Assembly (NCBI RefSeq): GCF_024449025.1
Contig: NZ_JAHLKM010000007.1
Coordinates: forward strand, 12,970-76,969
DNA: 64,000 nt
Direction: 5' to 3'
DNA from: Natronomonas aquatica
GTDB lineage: Archaea > Halobacteriota > Halobacteria > Halobacteriales > Haloarculaceae
Made by a program: the position numbers and the translations under genes. Within the stretch, counting starts at the first letter, position 1; every line of letters begins with the position of its first letter. Shown here in pieces: positions 16,188-25,921 of this stretch. The notes beneath the pieces were generated by a model. It saw only the letters and a list, made by a program, of their open reading frames with translations, was not told where the DNA came from and ran no database searches.

Positions 16188-17420
16188 ATGTCTCCTCAGA
16201 CCCCAACGGATGAACCCCGAGTGGTCGTATCGCCAGGCCGGACAGTGCTCGGTGTCGGCGCGACGGAAACGGTCGGGACCTACGCCGACCGCCACGGGAC
16301 GAAGGCGCTGGTCGTCGCCAGCGAACAGATCTTCGACATCCACGGCGAGCGGATCCTCGAATGTCTCCACGACGCCGGTGTCGAGACGGCCGTCTACGAC
16401 AGCGTCCGTCCGGATCCGACCGTCGAAAACGTCGAGGCGGCCTTCGACCTCTGGAGCGAGGAGGGCTGTGACGTCATCGTGACGCTCGGGGGCGGCTCCT
16501 CGATCGACACGGGGAAAGCAACGGGAATCCTGGCGACCAACGAGGGGGGAATCCGGAGCTTCGGCGTCGACAAAGCCGGCTACGAGGGCGTTCCGAACCC
16601 GATCCCGCCGCTCATCGCTGTCAATACGACCGCCGGGACCGGCAGCGAAACCACCCGGACGTCGGTGCTGTCCGACGAGTCTACCTCGACGAAGTTCATC
16701 ATCGTCTCGGAGAACATCGTCCCGGACGTCGCCATCGAGGACCCGGAACTGACGGTATCGCTCCCGAAAAGCCACACCGCATTCACCGGGATCGATGCGT
16801 TCACCCACGCCATCGAGGCGTTCACGTCCGTCAAATCCTACAGCGTCACCGACAACTACGCCCGCGACGCGATGGACCGGATCGTCGACGCGTTGCCGGT
16901 CGCGTGGTCCAACGGCGATGATGTCGAGGCCCGCACCGAGATGATGATCGCCCAGTTCAAGGCCGGCAAGGCCTTCGGCAACTCCTCGGTCGCGTTGATC
17001 CACGGGATGGCCCGCCCGCTCGGCGCCCAGCTCCACATTCCCCACGGCCTCGCCAACGGGCTCATCCTGCCGTACGTGGTCGAGTTCAACCAGATGGCCG
17101 CGCCGGAAAAGTACGCCGAGGTCGCCCGCATCCTCGGTGTGGCCGACGAGGGCGAGTCGGCCCGCGTCGCCGCCCGGAAGGCCAGCGACGGCATCGAGGA
17201 GCTCTGTGAGGACATCTCGCTGACGGGCTATCTCGACGAGTTCGGCGAGGTCCCCTCCCGCGAGGAGTACCTCGAGGTCGTTCCGGAGATGACCCAGGAC
17301 GCCTTCGATTCGGGCTCGCCGGACAACAACCCCCGGAAACCGACCAGAGAGGAACTCGAGGAGCTGTTCGTCCGCGTCTACGACGACGCGTTGGCCCCGG
17401 ACAGCCGCCGTCGGTCCTGA
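16188..17420 (+). CDS. Iron-containing alcohol dehydrogenase
   Basis: 410 residues from the ATG at 16188. Group III ADH: NAD(P)-binding GGGSSIDTGK (near 102-111), TAGTGSE (near 146-152), and the metal ligands Asp in VAIEDPEL and three His in HAIEAF, LIHGMARP and IPHGLANG. It oxidises or reduces short alcohols/aldehydes using Fe(II). The leader region (16039-16187) contains TATGT...ACATA half-sites that might be regulatory. Monocistronic by appearance. Substrate not predictable. Confidence 0.92.
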   Translation: MSPQTPTDEPRVVVSPGRTVLGVGATETVGTYADRHGTKALVVASEQIFDIHGERILECLHDAGVETAVYDSVRPDPTVENVEAAFDLWSEEGCDVIVTLGGGSSIDTGKATGILATNEGGIRSFGVDKAGYEGVPNPIPPLIAVNTTAGTGSETTRTSVLSDESTSTKFIIVSENIVPDVAIEDPELTVSLPKSHTAFTGIDAFTHAIEAFTSVKSYSVTDNYARDAMDRIVDALPVAWSNGDDVEARTEMMIAQFKAGKAFGNSSVALIHGMARPLGAQLHIPHGLANGLILPYVVEFNQMAAPEKYAEVARILGVADEGESARVAARKASDGIEELCEDISLTGYLDEFGEVPSREEYLEVVPEMTQDAFDSGSPDNNPRKPTREELEELFVRVYDDALAPDSRRRS

Positions 17421-17498
17421 GCCGGGTTCCGGAGACGACGGCCGCCGGGCGCCGGCCGAATCCGCAAAGGTTTGAAACACCGCCGTCGAACGGCCGGT

Positions 17499-17912
17499 AT
17501 GGCAGACCAGTCGTTCCTCGAACAGCGGCTCGATGCAAGCACCTGGCCGATCGCCGTCGGCGACGTCCTCGCCTTGCTCGTCTTCCTCTTTCTCGGGACG
17601 CTCCAGCACTCGACGCTCGAGGCGATCCGGGCTGACCCGACGATCTATCTCCTGGCAGCCGGACCGTTCGTTCTGGGGTGGTTCGTCTCAGCGCCGCTCG
17701 TCGGCGCGTACTCGCCCGGCGGCGGATCGGCGCCGAACTCCTCGATCCCGCTTGCGATCCGGTCGTGGATCCTCGCCGTCCTCGTCGGGCTGATCGTCCG
17801 GACGGTTGCCCTTCCCGGCCGCGGCGCCGCGGTGAGCTTCACAATCGTCATGCTCGTCGGCGGCACCGTCTTCCTGTCGGCGTGGCGGTTCCTCTATTTC
17901 AAGCTCCGGTAG
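17499..17912 (+). CDS. DUF3054 family membrane protein
   Basis: 137 residues from the ATG at 17499. Four predicted membrane helices, with the family features WPIAVGDVLALLVF at the start and RSWILAVLVGLIVRT in the middle. Found in bacteria and haloarchaea; function unknown. Its 3' end overlaps the convergent methyltransferase gene by 14 bp. Confidence 0.8.
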   Translation: MADQSFLEQRLDASTWPIAVGDVLALLVFLFLGTLQHSTLEAIRADPTIYLLAAGPFVLGWFVSAPLVGAYSPGGGSAPNSSIPLAIRSWILAVLVGLIVRTVALPGRGAAVSFTIVMLVGGTVFLSAWRFLYFKLR

Positions 17913-18462
17913 CGACGCCGGCGACCGTCGTCTCGAAGCCGTACTCGATCGGTCGGAGATCGAGCCCGGCCGCCTCGATCATCGTTTCCAGTTCCGCGGC
18001 CGTATAGAAGGTCGAGTCGAACCTGACGGCGGTTTCGGCGGCCTCGAGGGCCCGCCCGAGCCGCGTCGACCGGTCGAACTCGGTGACAACGAGGACACCG
18101 CCCGGCGCGAGGACGCGGGCCATCTCCTCGAGACACCGCTCGGGGTCAGGGAAGTGATGGAGGGCATCGACGACGAACACCGCGTCGGCCGAGCCGTCGG
18201 GATGGGGAAGATCGGTCGCGCTCGCCTGTACCGTCTCCAGTTGCTTCGTTCGCGCCCGGCGCAACATCCCCCGGGAGGGATCGACAACCGTCGCCCCGAC
18301 GGTCCGGGCGACCCGTCCGGAGCCGCCGCCGACCTCGAGGATCCGATCGAGGTCCCGCTCGGCGACGGCAAAGCCCTTCCGGAGGGCCAGATCGTCAGCC
18401 GGGGGCATGAGCAGATCGTACATCGGCGCGAACAGATCGAAGGCCCGCACGTCCCAGCGCAT
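17899..18462 (-). CDS. Class I SAM-dependent methyltransferase (UbiE/type 11-like)
   Basis: 187 residues from the ATG at 18460-18462; two earlier in-frame ATGs would add up to 14 unconserved residues. Methyltransferase core: motif I EVGGGSGRVA (near 43-52), motif post-I VVDPSRGML, motif IV DALHHFPD (near 98-105) and LAPGGVLVVTEFDR. The N-terminus FDLFAPMYDLLM is typical of methyltransferase-11 proteins modifying lipids or small molecules. Substrate unknown. Divergent from the GNAT gene. Confidence 0.85.
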   Translation of the reverse strand: MRWDVRAFDLFAPMYDLLMPPADDLALRKGFAVAERDLDRILEVGGGSGRVARTVGATVVDPSRGMLRRARTKQLETVQASATDLPHPDGSADAVFVVDALHHFPDPERCLEEMARVLAPGGVLVVTEFDRSTRLGRALEAAETAVRFDSTFYTAAELETMIEAAGLDLRPIEYGFETTVAGVATGA

Positions 18463-18512
18463 ACCGCCCTCTCGGGCGCTGCCCATAACACGGTTGCCCT
18501 CCAAGCGGGCGT

Positions 18513-19091
18513 ATGGGGTCGGAAACGGAACTCGTATTGCTCGGGTGGCCCCCGGAGGGGCCGACGATCAGGCTCGATTACCGGCGGTTCAGCTACGCCG
18601 GCAAGTTCGTGATGTCGACGACGGGGAAGGCGGTGCTCAGGGAAACAGACGGCGCGGAGGACGAGACCGACGGCGAGTTCGACGATACCGTCCTCGCCGC
18701 CGTCGCGTTCGACGCCGACCGGACCGACCCTGGGACGCTCCGGCTCCGGTACGTGACCGTGAGGGACGACCGCCGCGGGGAGGGACTTGGCCCGAGGCTC
18801 TGTCGGTTCGTCGCCGATCGGGCGTCCGACCGCGGCTACGATCGGGTGGCGATCGCGGTGAACAACCCCTTCGCCTACGAGGCGCTGTACCGCGCCGGCT
18901 TCAGTTTCACCGGCGTCGAGACCGGCCTCGCGGAACTCGTGTTGGCGCGGCCGGTCGAGGAACTCGCCGCGGACCGATCGACAGGAACGTATCAGGCGGG
19001 GCTGGACCGGTACCGAAAGCGGGACCTCTCGTCGGCGGAACAGTCGTTCCTCGAGGACAAACGTGACACCGCACCGCCGGAGCCGATCTGA
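18513..19091 (+). CDS. GNAT-family N-acetyltransferase
   Basis: 192 residues. The acetyl-CoA-binding core RYVTVRDDRRGEGLGPRL (near 89-106) contains the RRGEGLG version of the R/Q-x-x-G-x-G/A motif, followed by the helix-strand with NNPFAYEALYRAGF. The N-terminal part is haloarchaea-specific and the C-terminal 40 residues are charged. Substrate unknown. Followed 45 bp later by fen on the same strand. Confidence 0.85.
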   Translation: MGSETELVLLGWPPEGPTIRLDYRRFSYAGKFVMSTTGKAVLRETDGAEDETDGEFDDTVLAAVAFDADRTDPGTLRLRYVTVRDDRRGEGLGPRLCRFVADRASDRGYDRVAIAVNNPFAYEALYRAGFSFTGVETGLAELVLARPVEELAADRSTGTYQAGLDRYRKRDLSSAEQSFLEDKRDTAPPEPI

Positions 19092-19136
19092 GTACTCACC
19101 GGCGGTTTCAAATCCTCGCCGAACCAACGGCGGACA

Positions 19137-20120
19137 ATGGGAAACGCGGATCTCCGACAGTTGGCGGTCATCGAGGAGAAACCGTTCGCGGAACTCGGCG
19201 GGTCGGTCGTCGCCGTCGACGCCCACAACTGGCTGTACCGGTATCTGACGACGACGGTTCGGTTCACGTCGAGTTCGGTCTACACCACCGCGTCCGGCGA
19301 GGAGGTCGCAAACCTCGTCGGAATCGTCCAGGGGCTCCCGAAGTTCTTCGAAAGCGACGTCACACCGGTTTTCGTCTTCGACGGCGGCGTTACCGAACTG
19401 AAAGACGACGAGGTCGAGAGCCGGCGCGAACAGCGCGAACGCTACGAGGCGGAACTGGAAGCCGCCCGGGAGGGGGAAGCCGACGCCGCCGAGATCGCGA
19501 CGCTGGATTCTCGGACCCAGCGGCTCACGGCGACGATCCAGGAGACGACGCGGGATCTGCTCGAACTGCTGGACGTGCCGATCGTCGAGGCACCCGCCGA
19601 AGGCGAGGCCCAGGCCGCCCACATGGCTCGACGCGGCGATGCCGATTACGCCGGGTCGGAGGACTACGATACGCTCCTTTTGCGCGCACCTTACACACTC
19701 AGGGGGCTGACGAGCAAGGGCGACCCCGAGTGTATGGACTTCGAGCGGACGCTCGCGGAACTCGGTTTGACCTGGGAGGGACTCGTCGACGCTGCGATCC
19801 TGATGGGGACGGACTTCAACGAGGGGATCGACGGCATCGGGCCGAAGACGGCGGTGAAGCTACTCAAAGAACACGGCGATCTGTGGGGTGCCCTCGAGGC
19901 ACGCGGCGATTCGATCCCCCACGCCGACCGCATCAGAGAGCTGTTCCTCGATCCGACCGTCACCGAGGAGTACGACTACGACGCCGAGATCGACCCCGAC
20001 ATCGAGGCGGCGAAACGCTACGTCACCGACGAGTGGGAGATCCCGGCCGGTGAGGTCGAGCGTGGCTTCGAGCGGATCGAATCATCGGTCGTCCAGACGG
20101 GGCTCGATCGGTGGAGCTAA
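19137..20120 (+). CDS. fen: Flap endonuclease 1
   Basis: 327 residues. XPG N domain ([10 protein letters not shown] near 24-33; FVFDGG near 79-84) and I domain ([14 protein letters not shown] near 151-164; [16 protein letters not shown] near 223-238, a helix-hairpin-helix). Metal-binding acids are in place. The C-terminus ends with QTGLDRWS, a PCNA-interaction box lacking the usual last aromatic. FEN1 removes 5' flaps in Okazaki fragment processing and base-excision repair. Length normal for haloarchaea. Confidence 0.95.
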   Translation: MGNADLRQLAVIEEKPFAELGGSVVAVDAHNWLYRYLTTTVRFTSSSVYTTASGEEVANLVGIVQGLPKFFESDVTPVFVFDGGVTELKDDEVESRREQRERYEAELEAAREGEADAAEIATLDSRTQRLTATIQETTRDLLELLDVPIVEAPAEGEAQAAHMARRGDADYAGSEDYDTLLLRAPYTLRGLTSKGDPECMDFERTLAELGLTWEGLVDAAILMGTDFNEGIDGIGPKTAVKLLKEHGDLWGALEARGDSIPHADRIRELFLDPTVTEEYDYDAEIDPDIEAAKRYVTDEWEIPAGEVERGFERIESSVVQTGLDRWS

Positions 20121-20210
20121 CCGCGTTCGTCCGTCGGGACTCGTCCCCCTCTGATCGGCGGCCGGTCTGTAGACGGCGGGCTTTTGTGCGCTCCGGCCGC
20201 AGGGTCGGGT

Positions 20211-20444
20211 ATGACACCGGAAGACGTCGAAGCGCGGATCGAAGCCGAACTCGACTGTGAGGCCACCGTCTCGAAAGCCCGCGGCGAGCACGACGACGAC
20301 CACCTGCGTGCGACCGTCGTCTCCCCCGAGTTCGAAGGCCATTCGCTAGTCGAACAGCACGAGATGGTCTACGACGCTTTGGGTGAGGCGATGACGACCG
20401 ACATCCACGCCCTCGAACTCACGACACGGACGCGGGAAGCCTAA
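20211..20444 (+). CDS. BolA family protein
   Basis: 77 residues from the ATG at 20211. The core H-LRATVVSPEFEGHSLVEQHEMVYDALG has the BolA FxGxSLVxRHRMVYxxL pattern with His in the metal/iron-sulfur-binding position. BolA proteins partner with monothiol glutaredoxins in Fe-S trafficking. It lies 68 bp upstream of fumC on the same strand. Confidence 0.88.
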   Translation: MTPEDVEARIEAELDCEATVSKARGEHDDDHLRATVVSPEFEGHSLVEQHEMVYDALGEAMTTDIHALELTTRTREA

Positions 20445-20512
20445 CTGCCACGGGGAAGCGTATCGATCGGGCTTTCGATGCCCTTTATTTCCCCCCGCAT
20501 GACGTAACGAGC

Positions 20513-21931
20513 ATGACCGACGAAGACACAGAATACCGCATCGAACGCGACAGCCTCGGCGAGATGGAGGTGCCCGCGGACGCCTACTGGGGCGCCCAGA
20601 CCCAACGCGCCGTCGGAAACTTCCCCGTCTCGGGGCTCACCTTCCAGCGACGGTTCATCCGCGCGCTCGGGATCGTCAAGAAGGCGGCCGCCGAAGCGAA
20701 CCTCGAACTCGGATTGCTCGAGGAGGACAAAACCGACGCGATCCTCGAAGCCGCGACCGAAGTCATCGACGGCGAACACGACGACCAGTTCCCGGTCGAT
20801 ATCTTCCAGACCGGCTCGGGGACCTCCTCGAACATGAACGCCAACGAGGTGATCGCCAACCGCGCGACCGAGATCTACGGCGGGAAGATCGGAACGCGGG
20901 AGATCCACCCAAACGACCACGTCAACTACGGCCAGTCCTCGAACGACGTGGTCCCGACAGCGATGCACGTCGCGGCGCTGGAGGCCGTCGAGAAGGACGT
21001 AATCCCGGGGCTCGAAGTGCTGGCCGGGGAGCTGGCGGCCAAGAAAAAAGCCTTCGACGACGTCGTCAAGACGGGGCGGACGCATCTCCAGGACGCCACG
21101 CCCGTCCGGCTCGGCCAGGAGTTCGGCGGCTACCGGACCCAAATCGAGAAGGGGATCGAACGGGTCGAGGCGACGACCGACCGGCTCGGGGAACTCGCCC
21201 TCGGCGGCACCGCGACCGGGACCGGCCTGAACACCCACCCCGAGTTCCCGGAACTGGCCGCCGAAAACATCGCCGCCGAAACCGGGTTGCAGTTCCGCGA
21301 GGCCGACAACCACTTCGAGGCCCAGGCCGCCCACGACGCCGTGAGCGAGGCCCACGGCGCCCTTCGGACGGTCGCCGGCTCGATGAACAAGATCGCAAAC
21401 GACCTCCGACTCCTCGCGTCGGGGCCGCGGAACGGGCTCGGGGAGATCGAACAGCCCGAAAACCAGCCCGGGAGCTCGATCATGCCCGGGAAAATAAACC
21501 CGGTCGTCGCCGAGTCGGTCAACCAGGTGCACAAGCAGGTGATCGGCAACGACGCGACGGTTTCGGCCGGGGCCGCCCGCGGCGAGATCGACCTGAACCT
21601 TTATAAACCAGTGCTGGCGTACAACTTCCTCCAGAGCGCCTCGCTCATCGCCAACAGCGCCGAGACCTTCGGCGAGTGCTTCGTCGGAAAGCTCGAGGCC
21701 AACGCCGACCACTGTCGAAAGCAGGTCGATCAGTCGATGGCGCTGGCGACGGCGCTGAACCCCGCGATCGGCTACGACGCGGCCTCGAAGGTCGCGAAGA
21801 TGGCCCTCGCCGAAGGGAAGACCGTCCGGGAGGTCGCCGTCGCCGAGGGGTACCTCACCGCGGACGAGGCCGACGAGGTGCTCGACCCACGGGCGATGAC
21901 CGAACGCGTCATCCTCGGCGCCGACGAGTGA
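20513..21931 (+). CDS. fumC: Class II fumarate hydratase
   Basis: 472 residues, ATG at 20513 with a TTTATT TATA-like box about 30 bp upstream. Superfamily signature GSSIMPGKINP (near 322-332, with the G rather than A that favours fumarase over aspartase), TGSGTSSNMNANEV (near 101-114) and the catalytic region GRTHLQDATPV. It catalyses fumarate to malate in the TCA cycle as a homotetramer. Full length. Confidence 0.95.
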   Translation: MTDEDTEYRIERDSLGEMEVPADAYWGAQTQRAVGNFPVSGLTFQRRFIRALGIVKKAAAEANLELGLLEEDKTDAILEAATEVIDGEHDDQFPVDIFQTGSGTSSNMNANEVIANRATEIYGGKIGTREIHPNDHVNYGQSSNDVVPTAMHVAALEAVEKDVIPGLEVLAGELAAKKKAFDDVVKTGRTHLQDATPVRLGQEFGGYRTQIEKGIERVEATTDRLGELALGGTATGTGLNTHPEFPELAAENIAAETGLQFREADNHFEAQAAHDAVSEAHGALRTVAGSMNKIANDLRLLASGPRNGLGEIEQPENQPGSSIMPGKINPVVAESVNQVHKQVIGNDATVSAGAARGEIDLNLYKPVLAYNFLQSASLIANSAETFGECFVGKLEANADHCRKQVDQSMALATALNPAIGYDAASKVAKMALAEGKTVREVAVAEGYLTADEADEVLDPRAMTERVILGADE

Positions 21932-22040
21932 CGGCGCAAAACGGGCCCCGAATCGATCCTATTATATAAATTCGGTGGTGGTTGTTCCGGGATTGAAAAC
22001 CCTGAACGTTTACTATGCTTCGTCGAGCCTTGGAGTGAGT

Positions 22041-22541
22041 ATGGAGCAAATGGGGTCACCGACCGAGATCAACGACGAGAACGGCGAGGGTTCGATCACC
22101 GTCTCGCAGTTACGGGCGGAATTGAACGGGACGGGGCAGCCGGAAAGTCCGGGGACGGCGGTCTCGGAAGTCGTCACCGAGGTCGAGGCCTCGCTTTTCG
22201 GCGAGGATACCTTCACGTTCGAGGAGACCCACGTCAAGTCCTCGCTGGACGAGTTGCTGTTGTCGCTGGTCGCGCTCCGGGACGCCGACACCCACGGCAA
22301 ACAACTGCTGGACGATCTCGCCCAGGAGTTCGACACCATCCTCAGCCCCGGCACCGTCTATCCCCGTCTGCACGAACTCTGTGAGGAAGATGTCCTCCAG
22401 CAGCGCGAACTCGTCAAAACGAAAGAATACACCCTCGACGACGTCGACGCCGCCGGAGGAGCCGTCGCCGAGGCCGCCAGACAGCACCTCGCCCTCGGGA
22501 TGGTCCTCCGGGCCACACTCGAGGAGGGTGACTTCGAATAA
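22041..22541 (+). CDS. PadR-like winged-helix transcriptional regulator
   Basis: 166 residues from the ATG at 22041; the frame is open 22 codons upstream. After an acidic N-terminus of about 75 residues, a PadR winged helix is visible: LLLSLVALRDADTHGKQLLDDLAQEFDTILSPGTVYPRLHEL (long stretch near 79-120) and the wing VKTKEYTLDD. The C-terminal helix is short. DNA-binding regulator with unknown target. Confidence 0.8.
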   Translation: MEQMGSPTEINDENGEGSITVSQLRAELNGTGQPESPGTAVSEVVTEVEASLFGEDTFTFEETHVKSSLDELLLSLVALRDADTHGKQLLDDLAQEFDTILSPGTVYPRLHELCEEDVLQQRELVKTKEYTLDDVDAAGGAVAEAARQHLALGMVLRATLEEGDFE

Positions 22542-22731
22542 CTGACCGTCGCGACCGCTTCCGGATCGACCACGGCGTGACCGATGCATCGGCTCCCTGT
22601 TCATAATCTTTCTGTATGTGACTATGTTTTCGATCGGCGTCTACCGGGCGGTTGCGACCGACAGACGCCCGGAGCTGTCCCGGCCCGCCGGATGGTGTCT
22701 TTTTTGACTGTCCGCGCCCCAGCGACGGGTA

Positions 22732-24588
22732 ATGACTCACGATTACGAGACACTCGGTCTCGTCGCCGGGCTGGAGATCCACCAGCAACTCGACACCGAG
22801 ACCAAACTCTTCTGTAGCTGTCCGACGGAACGCAGAGAGCCCGAGGAATCCGTTCGCTCCTTCACCCGGTATCTCCATCCGACGAAATCCGAACTCGGCG
22901 AACTCGACGAGGCCGCCCTCGAGGAGTCCCGCGTCGATCGGGAGTTCGAGTACCTCGCTTTCGACAGTACCTGTCTCGTCGAGGAGGACGACGAACCGCC
23001 GGGACGGCTCGACGACGAGGCCCTGAAGACGACACTGGAGATCGCGGCGCTTTTGGACTGTACCGTCGCCGACGAGGCCCACGTTATGCGGAAGATCGTC
23101 GTCGACGGCTCGAACACCTCCGGGTTCCAGCGCTCGTCGCTCGTCGCGACCGACGGCGAGATCGAAACCGACGACGGCCCCGTCGGCATCGCCGACATGC
23201 TGCTCGAGGAGGAGTCGGCCGCCCGGATCGAGGAACGCGACGGCGGGGTGACCTACGGGCTCGATCGGCTCGGGATCCCGCTGGTCGAGATCGGTACCGA
23301 ACCCGACATCCGGACGCCGGAGCAGGCCCGCGAAGCGGCCGAGCGCATCGGGATGCTGCTGCGCTCGACTGGGAAGGTCAAACGCGGCCTCGGGACCATC
23401 AGACAGGACGTCAACGTCTCCATCGAGGAAGGCGCCAGAGTCGAGATGAAGGGCGTCCAGAGCCTTGAGGACATCGACGATCTCGTCAAAAACGAGGTCG
23501 ACAGACAGCTCGAACTGCTCGATATCGCCGAAACGCTGCAACAGAGGAATGCCGCCGTCGCCGAACCGCGCGAAGTGACGGACGTCTTCGAGGACACCGA
23601 AAGCGGTGTCATCGCGGGCGCAGAATCGGTCTTCGCTGTCCGGCTCGAAGGGTTCGACGGCCTTGTCGGCCGTGAGATCCAGCCGGACCGACGCCTCGGC
23701 ACGGAGCTTTCGGATCACGCCAAACGTCACGGCGCGGGCGGGATCTTCCATACCGACGAACTGCCGGCCTACGGTGTCACCGAAAGGGAAGTCCAGACGC
23801 TCCGGGCGGCGGTCGACGCGGACGCGGGGGACGCCGTCGCGCTCGTTGCGGCCGACGCCGGGGTCGCTGAGAGCGCGATCGAGGCTGTCGCCGACCGCGC
23901 CCGAACCGCCATCGAGGGCGTCCCCGAAGAAACCCGCGGTGCCAACGAGGACGGCACCTCCGAGTACCTCCGTCCGCTCCCCGGCGCCGCACGGATGTAC
24001 CCCGAGACCGACGTACCGCCGGTCGAACCCGACCTCTCGGAGATCGAGACGCCGGAGCTGCTCACCGAACGCGTCGAGCGGTACGAAGCCGAACTCGGGC
24101 TCGATTCGGGGCTGGCCGAACAGGTCGCCTACGGCCGCCACATGACGACGTTCGAGGCTGCCGTCGAGCGCGGCATCGATCCGACGACCGCCGCCAGTAC
24201 ACTCGAGTCGACGCTGACGGAGCTCCGGCGGGACGGCGTGTCCGTCGAAAACCTCACCGAGGCGGCGTTGCTCTCGGTGCTCGAATCCGTCGAGGGCGGC
24301 GACCTCGCAAAGGAGGGGATCGGCCCCGTCTTGACCGAACTCGCCGCCGATCCGACGCTGTCGGCCGAGGAGGCGATCGAGGCGGCCGGGCTGGCTGGCG
24401 TCGACCGCGAAACCGTCCGCGAGACCGTGATCGAGGTGATCGAACGGAACGGGGCACAGGTCGAAAAAGAGGGTATGGGCGCGTTCTCGGCGCTCATGGG
24501 CGAGTGTATGGGGGCGCTGCGGGGGAAAGCCGACGGCGAGGTCGTCTCGGAGCTGTTGCGCGAGGAAATCGGCAAGCGGACGGCGTAG
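22732..24588 (+). CDS. gatE: Glutamyl-tRNA(Gln) amidotransferase subunit E
   Basis: 618 residues. The N-terminal GatB/E cradle shows GLEIHQQLDTETKLFC (near 14-29) and RLGIPLVEIGTEPDI (near 183-197), followed by the AspRS-like GAD insertion characteristic of GatE (RLGTELSDHAKRHG near 322-335). The C-terminal YqeY-type tail (near 450-618) recognises tRNA. With GatD it converts Glu-tRNA(Gln) to Gln-tRNA(Gln), the archaeal route. GatD is not in the window. Convergent with trmJ without a gap. Confidence 0.96.
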   Translation: MTHDYETLGLVAGLEIHQQLDTETKLFCSCPTERREPEESVRSFTRYLHPTKSELGELDEAALEESRVDREFEYLAFDSTCLVEEDDEPPGRLDDEALKTTLEIAALLDCTVADEAHVMRKIVVDGSNTSGFQRSSLVATDGEIETDDGPVGIADMLLEEESAARIEERDGGVTYGLDRLGIPLVEIGTEPDIRTPEQAREAAERIGMLLRSTGKVKRGLGTIRQDVNVSIEEGARVEMKGVQSLEDIDDLVKNEVDRQLELLDIAETLQQRNAAVAEPREVTDVFEDTESGVIAGAESVFAVRLEGFDGLVGREIQPDRRLGTELSDHAKRHGAGGIFHTDELPAYGVTEREVQTLRAAVDADAGDAVALVAADAGVAESAIEAVADRARTAIEGVPEETRGANEDGTSEYLRPLPGAARMYPETDVPPVEPDLSEIETPELLTERVERYEAELGLDSGLAEQVAYGRHMTTFEAAVERGIDPTTAASTLESTLTELRRDGVSVENLTEAALLSVLESVEGGDLAKEGIGPVLTELAADPTLSAEEAIEAAGLAGVDRETVRETVIEVIERNGAQVEKEGMGAFSALMGECMGALRGKADGEVVSELLREEIGKRTA

Positions 24589-25350
24589 TCACCCTTCGCG
24601 CTCGGCGTCCGAGGAGCTATCCCGCGGAATCTCGCCGCTTGCCCGCATCGCTCCCCGCCGGAGAACGCCCCGCATCGTCCGTGCCTCCCGACCGGTCGGA
24701 TGCGCCCGCCCGACGAGCCGCCGGAAGAGCCGTTCGGTTTTCGGGATCTTCTCGTCGGGGTGGCCGATGTCGTGGAGGTACTCCGAGAACGTCGCATAGA
24801 GGCCCTCGATCTCGTGTTCCTCGGCGCGTTCGTGGGCCTCTTCGGGGTGTTGGGTCGACTCGACGGTCAGCCCCCGCAGCTCATAGAGGACGATCGTCGC
24901 CGCCTGCGCGAGGTTCAAAACCGGGTATTCGCCGCTCGCGGGGATCGAGCAGATCCGATCGAGTTCCGCCAGTTCCTCGTTGGTCAGTCCGACGCGCTCG
25001 CGGCCGAAGACCACACAGACGTCCGCGTCGACTTCGGCGAGTTTCCCGGCGAGTTCGGCCGGTTCGAGGAACGGATACCGGACGTGGCTGGTCGCGTCCT
25101 GATTCGTCGTCGCCGTACAGGCGACAGTATAGAAGTTCTCGACGAGGTACTCGAAGGGGACCGTCTCGGCGTTCGGCAACACGTCCTCGCGGGCGTGGCC
25201 GGCGAAGCCGTAGGCCTCCCCGTCGGGGTCCAGTTCCGGCGGGTCGACCAGATACAACTCCGCGAGCCCGAAGTTCTTCATCGAGCGGGCGATAGTGCCG
25301 ACGTTGCCGGGCGTTTCGGCTCCGACGACGGCGACGGCGATATCGACCAT
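24589..25350 (-). CDS. tRNA 2'-O-methyltransferase, TrmJ/SPOUT family
   Basis: 253 residues from the ATG at 25348-25350. SPOUT fold: VGAETPGNVGTIARSMKNFG (near 9-28) carrying the conserved N-G-R residues, VVFGRERVGLTNEEL (near 112-126) and LNLAQAATIVLYEL (near 145-158) forming the SAM-binding knot. The C-terminal helix region (EKIPKTERLFRRLVGRA) matches archaeal TrmJ, which methylates position 32 of tRNA. Full length. Confidence 0.88.
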   Translation of the reverse strand: MVDIAVAVVGAETPGNVGTIARSMKNFGLAELYLVDPPELDPDGEAYGFAGHAREDVLPNAETVPFEYLVENFYTVACTATTNQDATSHVRYPFLEPAELAGKLAEVDADVCVVFGRERVGLTNEELAELDRICSIPASGEYPVLNLAQAATIVLYELRGLTVESTQHPEEAHERAEEHEIEGLYATFSEYLHDIGHPDEKIPKTERLFRRLVGRAHPTGREARTMRGVLRRGAMRASGEIPRDSSSDAEREG

Positions 25351-25482
25351 TATCGGACAGTTCGCTTCCGGACGCATAAGCACGTTCGTCCGCGGTGCGG
25401 ACCGCGTTCGACTTCGGGGCGACGATCGGTAACACGCCAGTTCACAGGGCTGGCCGCGGGTGGTTCACCCGAGGAACGAAAA

Positions 25483-25731
25483 TCAGTTCTCGTCCGGGTC
25501 GGCAACGCGTTCCATCGCGAGCGTCGCGATCCCCGCCGCAGCCAGACCGATACCGAGCGCACGGATCTGTCGGACGTATTCCGGCTTCGCTTCGAGTTCC
25601 CCGGCGTTTTCGAAGTTCTTCCCGATCATCTTTCTGATGAAGACGACACTCAACTGGGGAGCGAGCGCGCTGGTGAGTCCCTGGCCGATCGCCCACAGCG
25701 CACCGATCGAACGGCATTTATTACAGTTCAT
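25483..25731 (-). CDS. Small conserved membrane-associated protein
   Basis: 82 residues from the ATG at 25729-25731. The N-terminus has a CxxC (CNKC, 3-6), followed by an amphipathic region (LSVVFIRKMIGKNFENAGEL) and one likely membrane helix (ALGIGLAAAGIATLAM near 58-73). The pattern looks like a widely conserved small haloarchaeal protein. No function known. Confidence 0.7.
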   Translation of the reverse strand: MNCNKCRSIGALWAIGQGLTSALAPQLSVVFIRKMIGKNFENAGELEAKPEYVRQIRALGIGLAAAGIATLAMERVADPDEN

Positions 25732-25921
25732 ACGGTGAGACGTAGGGGCTACGGACTCATTAACATCGCGGCGGATTCCAGTTTCGTAGACCCCCGATGT
25801 GGCGTGGATCGACGGTCGGTTGGCGGAGACGAGAGGGGGAACCGGGCGAGGAAGCCGTCATCCACCCGCCGTGACGTGCCGGTATCAGTCGGCTTTACCC
25901 GTCGCCGCCCCAATCGGAGAT

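Noticed and set aside
22414-24141. Open frame of 575 codons opposite padR/gatE
   Set aside because: Antisense of well-supported genes, low-complexity composition, no recognisable domain.
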